From Georgenia muralis (GTDB lineage: Bacteria > Actinomycetota > Actinomycetes > Actinomycetales > Actinomycetaceae): a DNA stretch of 64,000 nucleotides. Shown here one piece after another: positions 55,929 to 62,443 of this stretch. The translations under genes and the position numbers were made by a program. The stretch is from contig NZ_RKRA01000001.1 in assembly GCF_003814705.1 (NCBI RefSeq), forward strand, positions 2,604,001 through 2,668,000, written 5' to 3'. The notes below the pieces were generated by a model that searched no databases, had not been told where the DNA came from, and worked only from the letters and a program-made list of their open reading frames with translations. Within the stretch, counting starts at the first letter, position 1. Every line of letters starts with the position of its first letter.

Positions 55929-56624
55929 CAGGCTCCGCAGGACGGTGACGACCCGGCCGAGCACCTGGGCGTCGTCGCCCGGGATCGGGGCGAAGGCCGG
56001 GTTGTGCGGCAGCAGCCACACGTGCCCGTCGCGGTGCTGGAACGTCTTCACGGTCGCCTCGCCGTCGAGCATCGCCGCGACGATCTCCCCGTTCTCGGCC
56101 ACCGGCTGACGGCGCACCACCACCCAGTCGCCGTCGCAGATCGCCGCGTCGATCATGGACTCCCCGACGACCTTGAGCATGAACAGCTCCCCGTCGCCCA
56201 CGAGCTGGCGCGGCAGGGGGAACACGTCCTCGACCGCCTGCTCGGCGAGGATCGGCCCGCCCGCGGCGATCCGGCCCACCACCGGGACGTACGTGGGCGC
56301 GCCGGCACGCAGGCCGTCGCCGTCCGTCGGGCCGCCCGCGACGTCGCGGACCTCGCGGACCTCGTCCATGAGCTCCATCGCGCGCGGCCGGTTCGGGTCC
56401 CGCCGGACGTAGCCCTTGCGCTCGAGCACACCCAGCTGGTGCTTGACCGACGACGGGCTCGTCAGCCCCACGGCCTCACCGATCTCGCGCATGCTCGGCG
56501 GGTAGCCGTGCGCGTGCACCGCCGACCGGATGGTCTCGAGCACGCGGCGCTGACGCTCGGTGAGGTCGCGGCCCGTCAGTGCGGGCGGCGGGGTGGTGGT
56601 GCCGGTGTCCTCGGGAGTGTTCAC
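55926..56624 (-). CDS. lexA: LexA repressor
   Basis: LexA represses the SOS regulon and cleaves itself when RecA is activated. The 232-aa product has the winged-helix DNA-binding domain ([38 protein letters not shown]), the cleavage site Ala121-Gly122 in GRIAAGGPI, and the catalytic pair Ser156 (GESMID) and Lys193 (ATVKTF). Its own promoter carries a LexA box, so it is autoregulated. It is divergent from the LysM gene, also a LexA target. Confidence 0.98.
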   Translation of the reverse strand: MNTPEDTGTTTPPPALTGRDLTERQRRVLETIRSAVHAHGYPPSMREIGEAVGLTSPSSVKHQLGVLERKGYVRRDPNRPRAMELMDEVREVRDVAGGPTDGDGLRAGAPTYVPVVGRIAAGGPILAEQAVEDVFPLPRQLVGDGELFMLKVVGESMIDAAICDGDWVVVRRQPVAENGEIVAAMLDGEATVKTFQHRDGHVWLLPHNPAFAPIPGDDAQVLGRVVTVLRSL

Positions 56625-56670
56625 GGCCGTGGTCCTTCCTGACCGCCGCCCAGGGTGGGCGACCGGGCGA

Positions 56671-56678
56671 TGTCAGTG
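56671..56678 (+). promoter_or_regulatory. RecA-NDp-like half motif before the LysM gene
   Basis: TGTCAGTG at 56671-56678 lies within GATGTCAGTGGTCGG, identical over 15 nt to the recA promoter 2 region (34019-34033). After 8 nt stands TGGGCT rather than TAnnnT, so the -10 is weak. It points toward the LysM gene. Confidence 0.45.
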
Positions 56679-56702
56679 GTCGGTGATGGGCTTCGTAACA
56701 GC

Positions 56703-56731
56703 AGCGTAGGAGTCGGGAGCGCGAATCTCAA
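56703..56731 (-). promoter_or_regulatory. lexA promoter
   Basis: Minus strand: -35 TTGAGA (56731-56726), 17-nt spacer, -10 TACGCT (56708-56703). The -35 overlaps the LexA box. Confidence 0.7.
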
Positions 56732-56742
56732 ACATCTGTTCG
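56729..56742. promoter_or_regulatory. LexA (SOS) box of lexA
   Basis: Read on the minus strand CGAACAGATGTTTG, that is GAAC-N4-GTTT, an accepted actinobacterial variant. It covers the lexA -35. Confidence 0.78.
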
Positions 56743-56773
56743 ACGGTGTGTCGACATTCGCCCCGGCCCGCAC

Positions 56774-56779
56774 TACTGT
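56774..56779 (+). promoter_or_regulatory. -10 candidate TACTGT for the LysM gene
   Basis: TACTGT would start transcription near 56786, just before the LexA box, which LexA would then block. Confidence 0.5.
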
Positions 56780-56796
56780 GACGTACAGACGTTCGA

Positions 56797-56810
56797 CGAA
56801 CAGCAGTTCG
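56797..56810. promoter_or_regulatory. LexA (SOS) box of the LysM gene
   Basis: CGAACAGCAGTTCG, a perfect GAAC-N4-GTTC, 11 nt before the ATG at 56822. A second palindrome GTTCGACGAAC (56791-56801) overlaps it. Confidence 0.85.
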
Positions 56811-56821
56811 AGGAGGACAAG

Positions 56822-57316
56822 ATGAGTGCACTGGTGGCCCACCCGGCCTGGCAGCCGTCCCCGCAGACCCGGCCACGCCCGGGGGTGTCGGCCGACCCGC
56901 GGCGGCCTCGCCTGCAGCTGGTGGGCCCGGGCTTCGTCCCGTCGCCGGCCCCGTCCTCCGCGCCGAGCGCCGACCCCGGCCCGGCCGTGGCGGCGCGACC
57001 CGCCGCGCGGCGTGCGGCGCCGTTGCGCCTGACGGCGCTGGGAAGACGCGTCGCCGCGGTCGCCGCCCTCCTCGTGGCGCTCGTGCTCGCGCTCGCGCTG
57101 GGAACGGCCGCCGGGCAGGCGGTCTCGTCCGGCGCCACGGCCCAGACGGTCACCCACACCGTGGTACCGGGGGAGACCCTGTGGGCGGTGGCCGGCTCAG
57201 CGGCCGGGCCGGGGCAGGACGTGCGCGACGTCGTCGCCCAGATCGTTCAGCTCAACGCGCTGGCCACGGAGGTCCTCGAGCCGGGTCAGGCCCTGCTCGT
57301 CCCGGCCGCCGGCTGA
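56822..57316 (+). CDS. LysM membrane protein, SOS-induced division inhibitor type (DivS/ChiZ-like)
   Basis: The 164-aa product has a Pro/Ala-rich cytoplasmic N-terminus, one membrane helix at about 77-98 (VAAVAALLVALVLALALGTA) and an external LysM domain (about 110-162: HTVVPGETLWAVAGSA to LEPGQALLVPAAG). In mycobacteria (Rv2719c/ChiZ) and corynebacteria (DivS) the gene next to lexA encodes a small damage-induced protein that inhibits septation. Position, membrane helix and LexA box fit that role; sequence identity with those proteins is limited. ATG 56822 follows GAGGAGGAC. Confidence 0.82.
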   Translation: MSALVAHPAWQPSPQTRPRPGVSADPRRPRLQLVGPGFVPSPAPSSAPSADPGPAVAARPAARRAAPLRLTALGRRVAAVAALLVALVLALALGTAAGQAVSSGATAQTVTHTVVPGETLWAVAGSAAGPGQDVRDVVAQIVQLNALATEVLEPGQALLVPAAG

Positions 57317-57427
57317 CCCGCCTCGCGCCGGCCGAGAGCTGACCCGCGGCCGGCACCTGACCGGTGGGCCGGCAGCTGGTGGCCTGGGCCGGCCGCTGCG
57401 GGTTTGCGCCGGACGGCCGCCGCGACC

Positions 57428-57433
57428 TACCGT
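57428..57433 (+). promoter_or_regulatory. -10 candidate TACCGT for nrdR
   Basis: TACCGT would start transcription near 57440, at the edge of a perfect 16-bp palindrome (57442-57457). Confidence 0.45.
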
Positions 57434-57441
57434 TCCGAGCG

Positions 57442-57457
57442 GTCCCCGCGCGGGGAC
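57442..57457. repeat. Perfect 16-bp palindrome in the nrdR leader
   Basis: GTCCCCGCGCGGGGAC is fully self-complementary and lies 57 nt before the nrdR start. It may be an operator or a leader stem. It does not resemble the AT-rich NrdR box. Confidence 0.55.
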
Positions 57458-57514
57458 GGACCGGGCGGTGCCGCCGTCCGGACCGGCCCTCGGGGGCCCG
57501 GTGAGGAGGCTCCG

Positions 57515-58084
57515 GTGCACTGTCCGTTCTGTCGTCATGCCGACTCCCGGGTGATCGACTCGCGTACCGCCGAGGACGGCATGTCCATCCGGCGCCGCCG
57601 TCAGTGCCCCAGCTGCGGACGACGCTTCACCACGCTGGAGACCTCGAGCCTCACGGTGGTCAAGCGGTCCGGCGCCACCGAGGCCTTCAGCCGGGACAAG
57701 GTCGTCGCCGGCGTGCGCAAGGCCTGCCAGGGGCGCCCCGTCTCAGACGACGACCTGGCGCTCCTCGCCCAGCAGGTCGAGGAGGCGGTCCGGGCGAGTG
57801 GTAGCGCCCAGATCGACGCGCACGAGATCGGGCTGGCGATCCTCGGCCCGCTGCGCGACCTCGACGAGGTCGCGTACCTGCGCTTCGCCAGCGTCTACTC
57901 CTCCTTCGCCTCCCTCGAGGACTTCGAGGCGGCCATCGGGGCGCTGCGCGCCGGGCACGACGGTGCCGGCACCGACGATCACCTCCCCACGTCGGACACT
58001 GCCGCCGGGGCTGCCGACGGTGCCGGCCGGACGGCCGCCGACGGTGGCCCCGAAGACCAGGCGGGGCGGTCAGGGGTCCGCTAA
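57515..58084 (+). CDS. nrdR: Transcriptional repressor NrdR with extended C-terminus
   Basis: NrdR represses ribonucleotide reductase genes in response to dATP/ATP. The 189-aa product has the zinc ribbon Cys3/Cys6/Cys31/Cys34 ([16 protein letters not shown]) and the ATP-cone (about 46-136: [39 protein letters not shown]). Most NrdR are about 150 aa; residues 147-189 are an extra Asp/Gly/Ala-rich tail. GTG 57515 is fixed by the HCPFC start and GTGAGGAGG upstream. No nrd reductase gene is in the window. Confidence 0.95.
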   Translation: MHCPFCRHADSRVIDSRTAEDGMSIRRRRQCPSCGRRFTTLETSSLTVVKRSGATEAFSRDKVVAGVRKACQGRPVSDDDLALLAQQVEEAVRASGSAQIDAHEIGLAILGPLRDLDEVAYLRFASVYSSFASLEDFEAAIGALRAGHDGAGTDDHLPTSDTAAGAADGAGRTAADGGPEDQAGRSGVR

Positions 58085-58129
58085 CCTGGGTCTGCCGTCG
58101 AGTCCTTCGGGGCTCCGGCGCACCGACAG

Positions 58130-58169
58130 CCGTCGGTGACGGCGGAGGGGAAGCCGCCGTCACCGGCGG
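58130..58169. terminator. Bidirectional terminator between nrdR and the acyl-CoA ligase
   Basis: A 16-bp stem (58130-58145 with 58154-58169, one G-U pair on one strand) and an 8-nt loop between convergent genes. Confidence 0.82.
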
Positions 58170-58181
58170 CCGTCCTCGTTC

Positions 58182-59987
58182 TCAGTCTGCGGCCGGGTCG
58201 CCGCCGGGCCTCTCGCCCGGTTTCTCGCCCGGCTTCTCGCCGGGCTCGGCCCCGGTGTCTCGTCCACGGAGCGGTCCGGGCAGGTGGTCGGCGAGATGGC
58301 CCTCGCGGACGTGCTCGCCCATCTCCCGGACGTGCACGCCGACCTCGAGCAGGCGGTCCCGGACCGAGCGTCGCAGCACCTTGCCGAGCTGGGACCGCGG
58401 GAGCTCCTCGAGCACGGCGATCGAGCGGGGCATCGCGTACGCGGAGAGGCGTTCGCGCGTCCAGTGGCGGACCGCCTCGAGGTCGACGCTGGCGCCGGGC
58501 TCGAGGACCAGGGCGGCCACGACGCTCTCGCCGCGGGAGGAGTCCGGGAGCCCGACGACGGCGACGTCGATCACGCCGGGCATCGACCGGACGGCGTCCT
58601 CGACCTGGGAGGGGTAGACGTTGAAGCCGCCGGTGATGATGAGCTCCTTGCGGCGGTCGGCCAGGACGTAGAAGCCGTCGGGGTCGCGCCGGACCAGGTC
58701 GCCGGTGCGCAGCCAGCCGCCCTCGAGCATGACCTCCGCCGTCTCGTCGGGCTTGCCGTAGTACCCGGCGAAGACCTGCGGGCCTCGCACGATCAGCTCG
58801 CCGACCTCGCCGTCGGGGACGTCCCGGGTCGGCTCCTCCGGGTCGACCAGGCGGACCTCGGTGGAGGGGAAGGGCACGCCGAGGGCGCCCGGGCGCCGCG
58901 TCTCGTTGAAGGGGTTGCCGAGGATGACGGGGGAGCACTCGGTCATGCCGTACCCCTCGATGATGAGGCCACCGGTGACCTCCTCCCACCGTCGGGCGAC
59001 GTCGCCGTCCAGGGCCATGGCGCCGGAGATCGAGTAGCGGACCGACGACATGTCGGTGCCTCGCTCGCGCGCCGCGGTCGCCAGGCGGTCGAACATGGGG
59101 GGGACGCCGGGGAAGAAGGTCGCCGGGTGGCGGCGCATCGCGGAGAGGACCATGTCGACGTCGAAGCGCGGCAGGACGACCTGCGTGGCCCCCATGTCGA
59201 CGGCGAAGGTCAGGCACAGGGTGAGGCCGAAGGCGTGGAAGTACGGCAGGACGCCGTAGATGGTCTCCTCGCCCTCTCGCAGGCCCGCGACCCAGGCGCG
59301 GCCCTGCTCGGCGTTGGCCAGCACGTTGCGGTGCGTGAGGGCGACCGCCTTGGGGGTGCCGGTCGTGCCGCCGGTGTGGAGGAGGACCGCGAGGTCCGCA
59401 GCTCCCGGCGCGGGGTGGTTGGCGGCCAGGGGGGTGGCGCCGCGCAGGTCGCGGTCCCAGCTGCGCACGCCTGCCGGCACCGGCCCGCGCATCGTCTCGC
59501 GCTGGGCCCGGGCCGCCGCGACCGGCAGCCTGAGGAGGAGCCGGGACCGCAGGGGCAGCGCCGCGGTGAGGTCCACCGCGAAGACGGCCCGCCCCCCGCC
59601 GACGACGTTGCCGACGACCTTCTCCCACGCGATGACCACCCGGGCGCCGTGACCCTCGAGCTGCTCGCGCAGCTCGGCGGCCGGCGCGAGGGGGTTGTGC
59701 TCGGCCACCACGGCGCCGAGCCGCAGGACGGCGTAGAACGCGACGACGTGCTGGGGGCAGTTGGGCAGCACGAGCGCCACGCGGTCGCCCGGCCCCACCC
59801 CGGCGGCCGCGAGGAGTCCCGCCGCCCGTCGGACCTGCTCGGCGAGCTCGGCGTAGGTGGTCGACCTGCCGAGGAAGTCCAGCGCCACCCGGTCGCCGTG
59901 GCGCTGCGTCGCCCGGCGCAGCAGCTCGGCCACCCCGTGCTCGGGCACCGTGATCTCGGTCGGGGTGTCGGTTCCCTGCGTCGCCAT
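58182..59987 (-). CDS. Long-chain acyl-CoA ligase / AMP-forming synthetase
   Basis: The 601-aa product is an ANL-family adenylating enzyme: P-loop LLHTGGTTGTPKAVALTH (A3), YGMTECSPVI (A5), RTGDLVRRDPDGFYVLADRR (A7-A8) and the C-terminal lysine region LPRSQLGKVLRR. These fit fatty acyl-CoA synthetases (FadD-type). The chain length used is not readable. The last 25 residues are a GEKP-type repeat tail. ATG 59987 is chosen over TTG 59990 for GAGGAGGACG spacing. An operator-like palindrome overlaps its promoter. No other beta-oxidation genes are present. Confidence 0.88.
   Translation of the reverse strand: MATQGTDTPTEITVPEHGVAELLRRATQRHGDRVALDFLGRSTTYAELAEQVRRAAGLLAAAGVGPGDRVALVLPNCPQHVVAFYAVLRLGAVVAEHNPLAPAAELREQLEGHGARVVIAWEKVVGNVVGGGRAVFAVDLTAALPLRSRLLLRLPVAAARAQRETMRGPVPAGVRSWDRDLRGATPLAANHPAPGAADLAVLLHTGGTTGTPKAVALTHRNVLANAEQGRAWVAGLREGEETIYGVLPYFHAFGLTLCLTFAVDMGATQVVLPRFDVDMVLSAMRRHPATFFPGVPPMFDRLATAARERGTDMSSVRYSISGAMALDGDVARRWEEVTGGLIIEGYGMTECSPVILGNPFNETRRPGALGVPFPSTEVRLVDPEEPTRDVPDGEVGELIVRGPQVFAGYYGKPDETAEVMLEGGWLRTGDLVRRDPDGFYVLADRRKELIITGGFNVYPSQVEDAVRSMPGVIDVAVVGLPDSSRGESVVAALVLEPGASVDLEAVRHWTRERLSAYAMPRSIAVLEELPRSQLGKVLRRSVRDRLLEVGVHVREMGEHVREGHLADHLPGPLRGRDTGAEPGEKPGEKPGERPGGDPAAD
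58209..58244. repeat. Three 12-bp tandem repeats at the ligase C-terminus
   Basis: Units at 58209-58220, 58221-58232 and 58233-58244 share the core TCTCGCC and encode PGEK/PGER-type tetrapeptides in the ligase tail. Confidence 0.75.
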
Positions 59988-60029
59988 CAACGTCCTCCTC
60001 CGTTCGCGGGACCGTCGGTCCCGCAGGCC

Positions 60030-60048
60030 AACCTACGCCGCCGTAGGT
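60030..60048. promoter_or_regulatory. Promoter with overlapping palindromic operator, acyl-CoA ligase
   Basis: ACCTACG (60031-60037) and CGTAGGT (60042-60048) form a perfect inverted repeat with a 4-bp spacer. On the minus strand a TAGGTT -10 (60035-60030) overlaps one arm. A TetR-type repressor site is plausible; no such regulator gene is in the window. A separate hairpin (60006-60013 with 60017-60024) lies in the leader. Confidence 0.5.
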
Positions 60049-60059
60049 CCCGGCGCCCG

Positions 60060-61094
60060 TCACAGGTCCGACGAGCGCGGCCCCCAGATGTTGACGCCGG
60101 CGTCGACCGCGTGGCTGTCGATCGCCATGAGCTCGTCCTGCGAGAAGCCCGGTCCGTCGAGGGCCGCCACGGAGCTGTCGAGCTGGGCGGGGCTCGAGGC
60201 ACCGACCAGGGCGGTGGTCACCCGCGGGTCGCGCAGGACCCAGGCGATCGCCATCTGCGCCAGGGTCTGCCCGCGGGCCGCCGCGATCTCGTTGAGCGCC
60301 CGGACGTGGCCGAGGGTCTCCTCGGTGAGGAACTCCCGGCGGAAGGGCCCGCCACGGGCGGCCCGCGAGTCCTCGGGGACGCCGTCGAGGTACTTGTCGG
60401 TCAGCAGGCCCTGGGCGAGCGGGGAGAACACCACGGTGCCCAGCCCCGCGTCGCCGACGACGTCGAGCAGGCTGGGGTCGCCGTCCTCGACCCAGCGGTT
60501 GACCATCGAGTACGACGGCTGGTGGACGAGCAGGTCGAGACCGATCTCGGCGGCGACCGCCAGGGCCTGGACGGTGCGCTCGGCGGAGTACGAGGAGATC
60601 CCCGCGTACCGTGCCCGTCCCGACCGCACCGCCGTGAGCAGCGCCCCGAGCGTCTCGTGCAGGGGCGTCGTGGGGTCGAAGCGGTGGGAGTAGAAGATGT
60701 CGACGTGGTCCAGGCCGAGCCGGCCCAGCGACTGGTCGAGGGAGGCGAGGAGGTACTTGCGTGAGCCGCCCTCGCCGTAGGGGCCGGGCCACTGGGTGTA
60801 GCCGGCCTTGGTGGAGATGACCAGCTCGTCGCGCAGGCCGGCCAGGTCGCCGGCGAGCAGCCGGCCGAGCGCCGCCTCGGCCGCACCCGGCGGGGGGCCG
60901 TAGTTGTTGGCCAGGTCCAGGTGGGTGATGCCCAGGTCGACCGCGCGCCGGACGATCTCGCGCCGGCGGGTCTCGGGCGTGCCCTCGCCGAAGTTCTGCC
61001 AGAGGCCCAGCGCGACCGCGGGCAGGTCCAGCCCGCTGCGGCCGCAGCGTCGGTAGGGCATCGCCCCGTAGCGCCCGGGTGCGGGGGTGAACAT
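60060..61094 (-). CDS. Aldo/keto reductase, YghZ/Gpr-like
   Basis: The 344-aa product is an NADPH-dependent aldo/keto reductase: LDLANNYGPPPG with the catalytic Tyr, VISTKAGYTQWPGPYG with the Lys, and HVDIFYSHRFDPTTPL with the His. QGLLTDKYLDGVP, the insert RAARGGPFRREFLT and C-terminal NIWGPRSSDL resemble L-glyceraldehyde-3-phosphate reductase (YghZ). TACGGT 6 nt before the ATG predicts leaderless mRNA. It lies between serA and the acyl-CoA ligase on the same strand. Confidence 0.9.
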   Translation of the reverse strand: MFTPAPGRYGAMPYRRCGRSGLDLPAVALGLWQNFGEGTPETRRREIVRRAVDLGITHLDLANNYGPPPGAAEAALGRLLAGDLAGLRDELVISTKAGYTQWPGPYGEGGSRKYLLASLDQSLGRLGLDHVDIFYSHRFDPTTPLHETLGALLTAVRSGRARYAGISSYSAERTVQALAVAAEIGLDLLVHQPSYSMVNRWVEDGDPSLLDVVGDAGLGTVVFSPLAQGLLTDKYLDGVPEDSRAARGGPFRREFLTEETLGHVRALNEIAAARGQTLAQMAIAWVLRDPRVTTALVGASSPAQLDSSVAALDGPGFSQDELMAIDSHAVDAGVNIWGPRSSDL

Positions 61095-61100
61095 CCCCTG

Positions 61101-61106
61101 ACCGTA
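61101..61106 (-). promoter_or_regulatory. -10 element (TACGGT) for the aldo/keto reductase
   Basis: Minus-strand TACGGT, 6 nt before ATG 61094, inside the 22-nt gap after serA. Confidence 0.55.
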
Positions 61107-61116
61107 CTGCGAGGAC

Positions 61117-62352
61117 TCAGTCGTCGTCGCGCCCGCGCTCCGCCTCCGGCCGCACCATCACGCGCAGGCGGATCGTGTCCTCCATCTGGCGCACGGCCTC
61201 GACGGCCTCGCGGGGGAGCTCGGAGCTGATGTCGGTGACGACGTAGCCGAGCTCGCCCAGGGTGCCCAGGATCTGGCCCTCGATGTTGGCGCCGTGCTCG
61301 GCGAAGGTCTGGTTGACCAGCGCGAGGACGCCAGGGGTGTTGCGGTGGAGGAAGACCACGCGGTAGCGGGCGTTCTCCGAGGGCTCGAGGTGCAGCCGGG
61401 GGACGTTGACCGACAGGTCCGTCGAGCCGGTGCGGGCGTACTTGACGAGCTTGACGGCCACGAAGTGCCCGATGTTCTCCTGCGCCTCCTGGGTCGACCC
61501 GCCCACGTGCGGGGTGAGGATGACGTTGGGCAGGCCGCGCAGCGGGGAGTCGAAGGGGTCGCCGTTCTTCGCCGGCTCCTCGGGGAAGACGTCGACGGCG
61601 GCACCCGAGAGCGACCCGTCCAGGATCTTCTCCCGGAGCGTGCCGTAGTCGACGAGGAAGCCGCGCGAGAGGTTGAGGAAGCTCGCGCCGTGCTTCATCT
61701 GCTCGAACTGCTCGGCCCCGAACATCCCGGCGTTGCCGGCCCGTCCGTCGACGTGGAGGCTCACGACGTCGGCGACGGCGAGGAGCTCGGCCATCGACCC
61801 CATGCGCTGGGCGTTGCCCAGCGCCAGCTTCTCGGCGGTGTCGTGGAAGACCACCCGCATGCCCAGCGCCTCGGCGACGACGGAGAGCTGGGTGCCGATG
61901 TTGCCGTAGCCGATGATGCCCAGCGTCCGGCCGCGCACCTCGTGCGAGCCGGCGGCGGACTTGTCCCACACGCCGGCGTGCAGGGCGCGGTCACGCACCG
62001 TCAGCCGGCGCGTCAGGGCGATGATCTCGCCCACGGCCAGCTCGACCACCGAGCGGGTGTTGGAGAACGGGGCGTTGAACACCGCGATGCCGCGGCGCGC
62101 TGCGGCGCGCAGGTCGATCTGGTTGGTCCCGATGCAGAAGGCGCCGACGGCGAGCAGGTCCGGCCGGGCGGCGAGCACGCGCTCGGTGACCTGCGTGCGC
62201 GAGCGGATGCCCAGCAGGCTCACGCCGTCGAGGGCGGCGATGAGCTCGTCCTCCTCGAGCGCGCCGGGGTGGCGCACGACCTCGTACCCGGCGGCGGCCA
62301 GGATCGGGTCGGCGTCGGGGTGCGGGTTCTCGAGGAGCAGTGCCTTGGCCAC
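61117..62352 (-). CDS. serA: D-3-phosphoglycerate dehydrogenase
   Basis: SerA oxidises 3-phosphoglycerate, the first step of serine synthesis. The 411-aa product has LLGIRSRTQVTERVL, NAPFSNTRSVVELAVGEII, the NAD site LGIIGYGNIGTQL, catalytic Arg, Glu and His in VSLHVDG, DVFPEEP and LTPHVGGSTQEAQ, and a C-terminal ACT domain (RYRVVFLHRNTPGVLALVNQ). Length and layout match the E. coli type (about 410 aa) rather than the longer mycobacterial SerA with an extra intervening domain. GTG 62352 is chosen because VAKALLLENPHPDAD begins the conserved part. Confidence 0.94.
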   Translation of the reverse strand: MAKALLLENPHPDADPILAAAGYEVVRHPGALEEDELIAALDGVSLLGIRSRTQVTERVLAARPDLLAVGAFCIGTNQIDLRAAARRGIAVFNAPFSNTRSVVELAVGEIIALTRRLTVRDRALHAGVWDKSAAGSHEVRGRTLGIIGYGNIGTQLSVVAEALGMRVVFHDTAEKLALGNAQRMGSMAELLAVADVVSLHVDGRAGNAGMFGAEQFEQMKHGASFLNLSRGFLVDYGTLREKILDGSLSGAAVDVFPEEPAKNGDPFDSPLRGLPNVILTPHVGGSTQEAQENIGHFVAVKLVKYARTGSTDLSVNVPRLHLEPSENARYRVVFLHRNTPGVLALVNQTFAEHGANIEGQILGTLGELGYVVTDISSELPREAVEAVRQMEDTIRLRVMVRPEAERGRDDD

Positions 62353-62443
62353 GGCGTCATCGTCCGCCCGTCTCGCGATCCGGAGCAAGTCCGTCCACTC
62401 CGTGGGCCAGCACCGCCGCGCCCGCGCCGAGCCCGGCGCGAGC

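Noticed and set aside
58182-61094. Acyl-CoA ligase and aldo/keto reductase as part of a biosynthetic cluster
   Set aside because: No polyketide, peptide synthetase or other tailoring genes are nearby; flanks are nrdR and serA.
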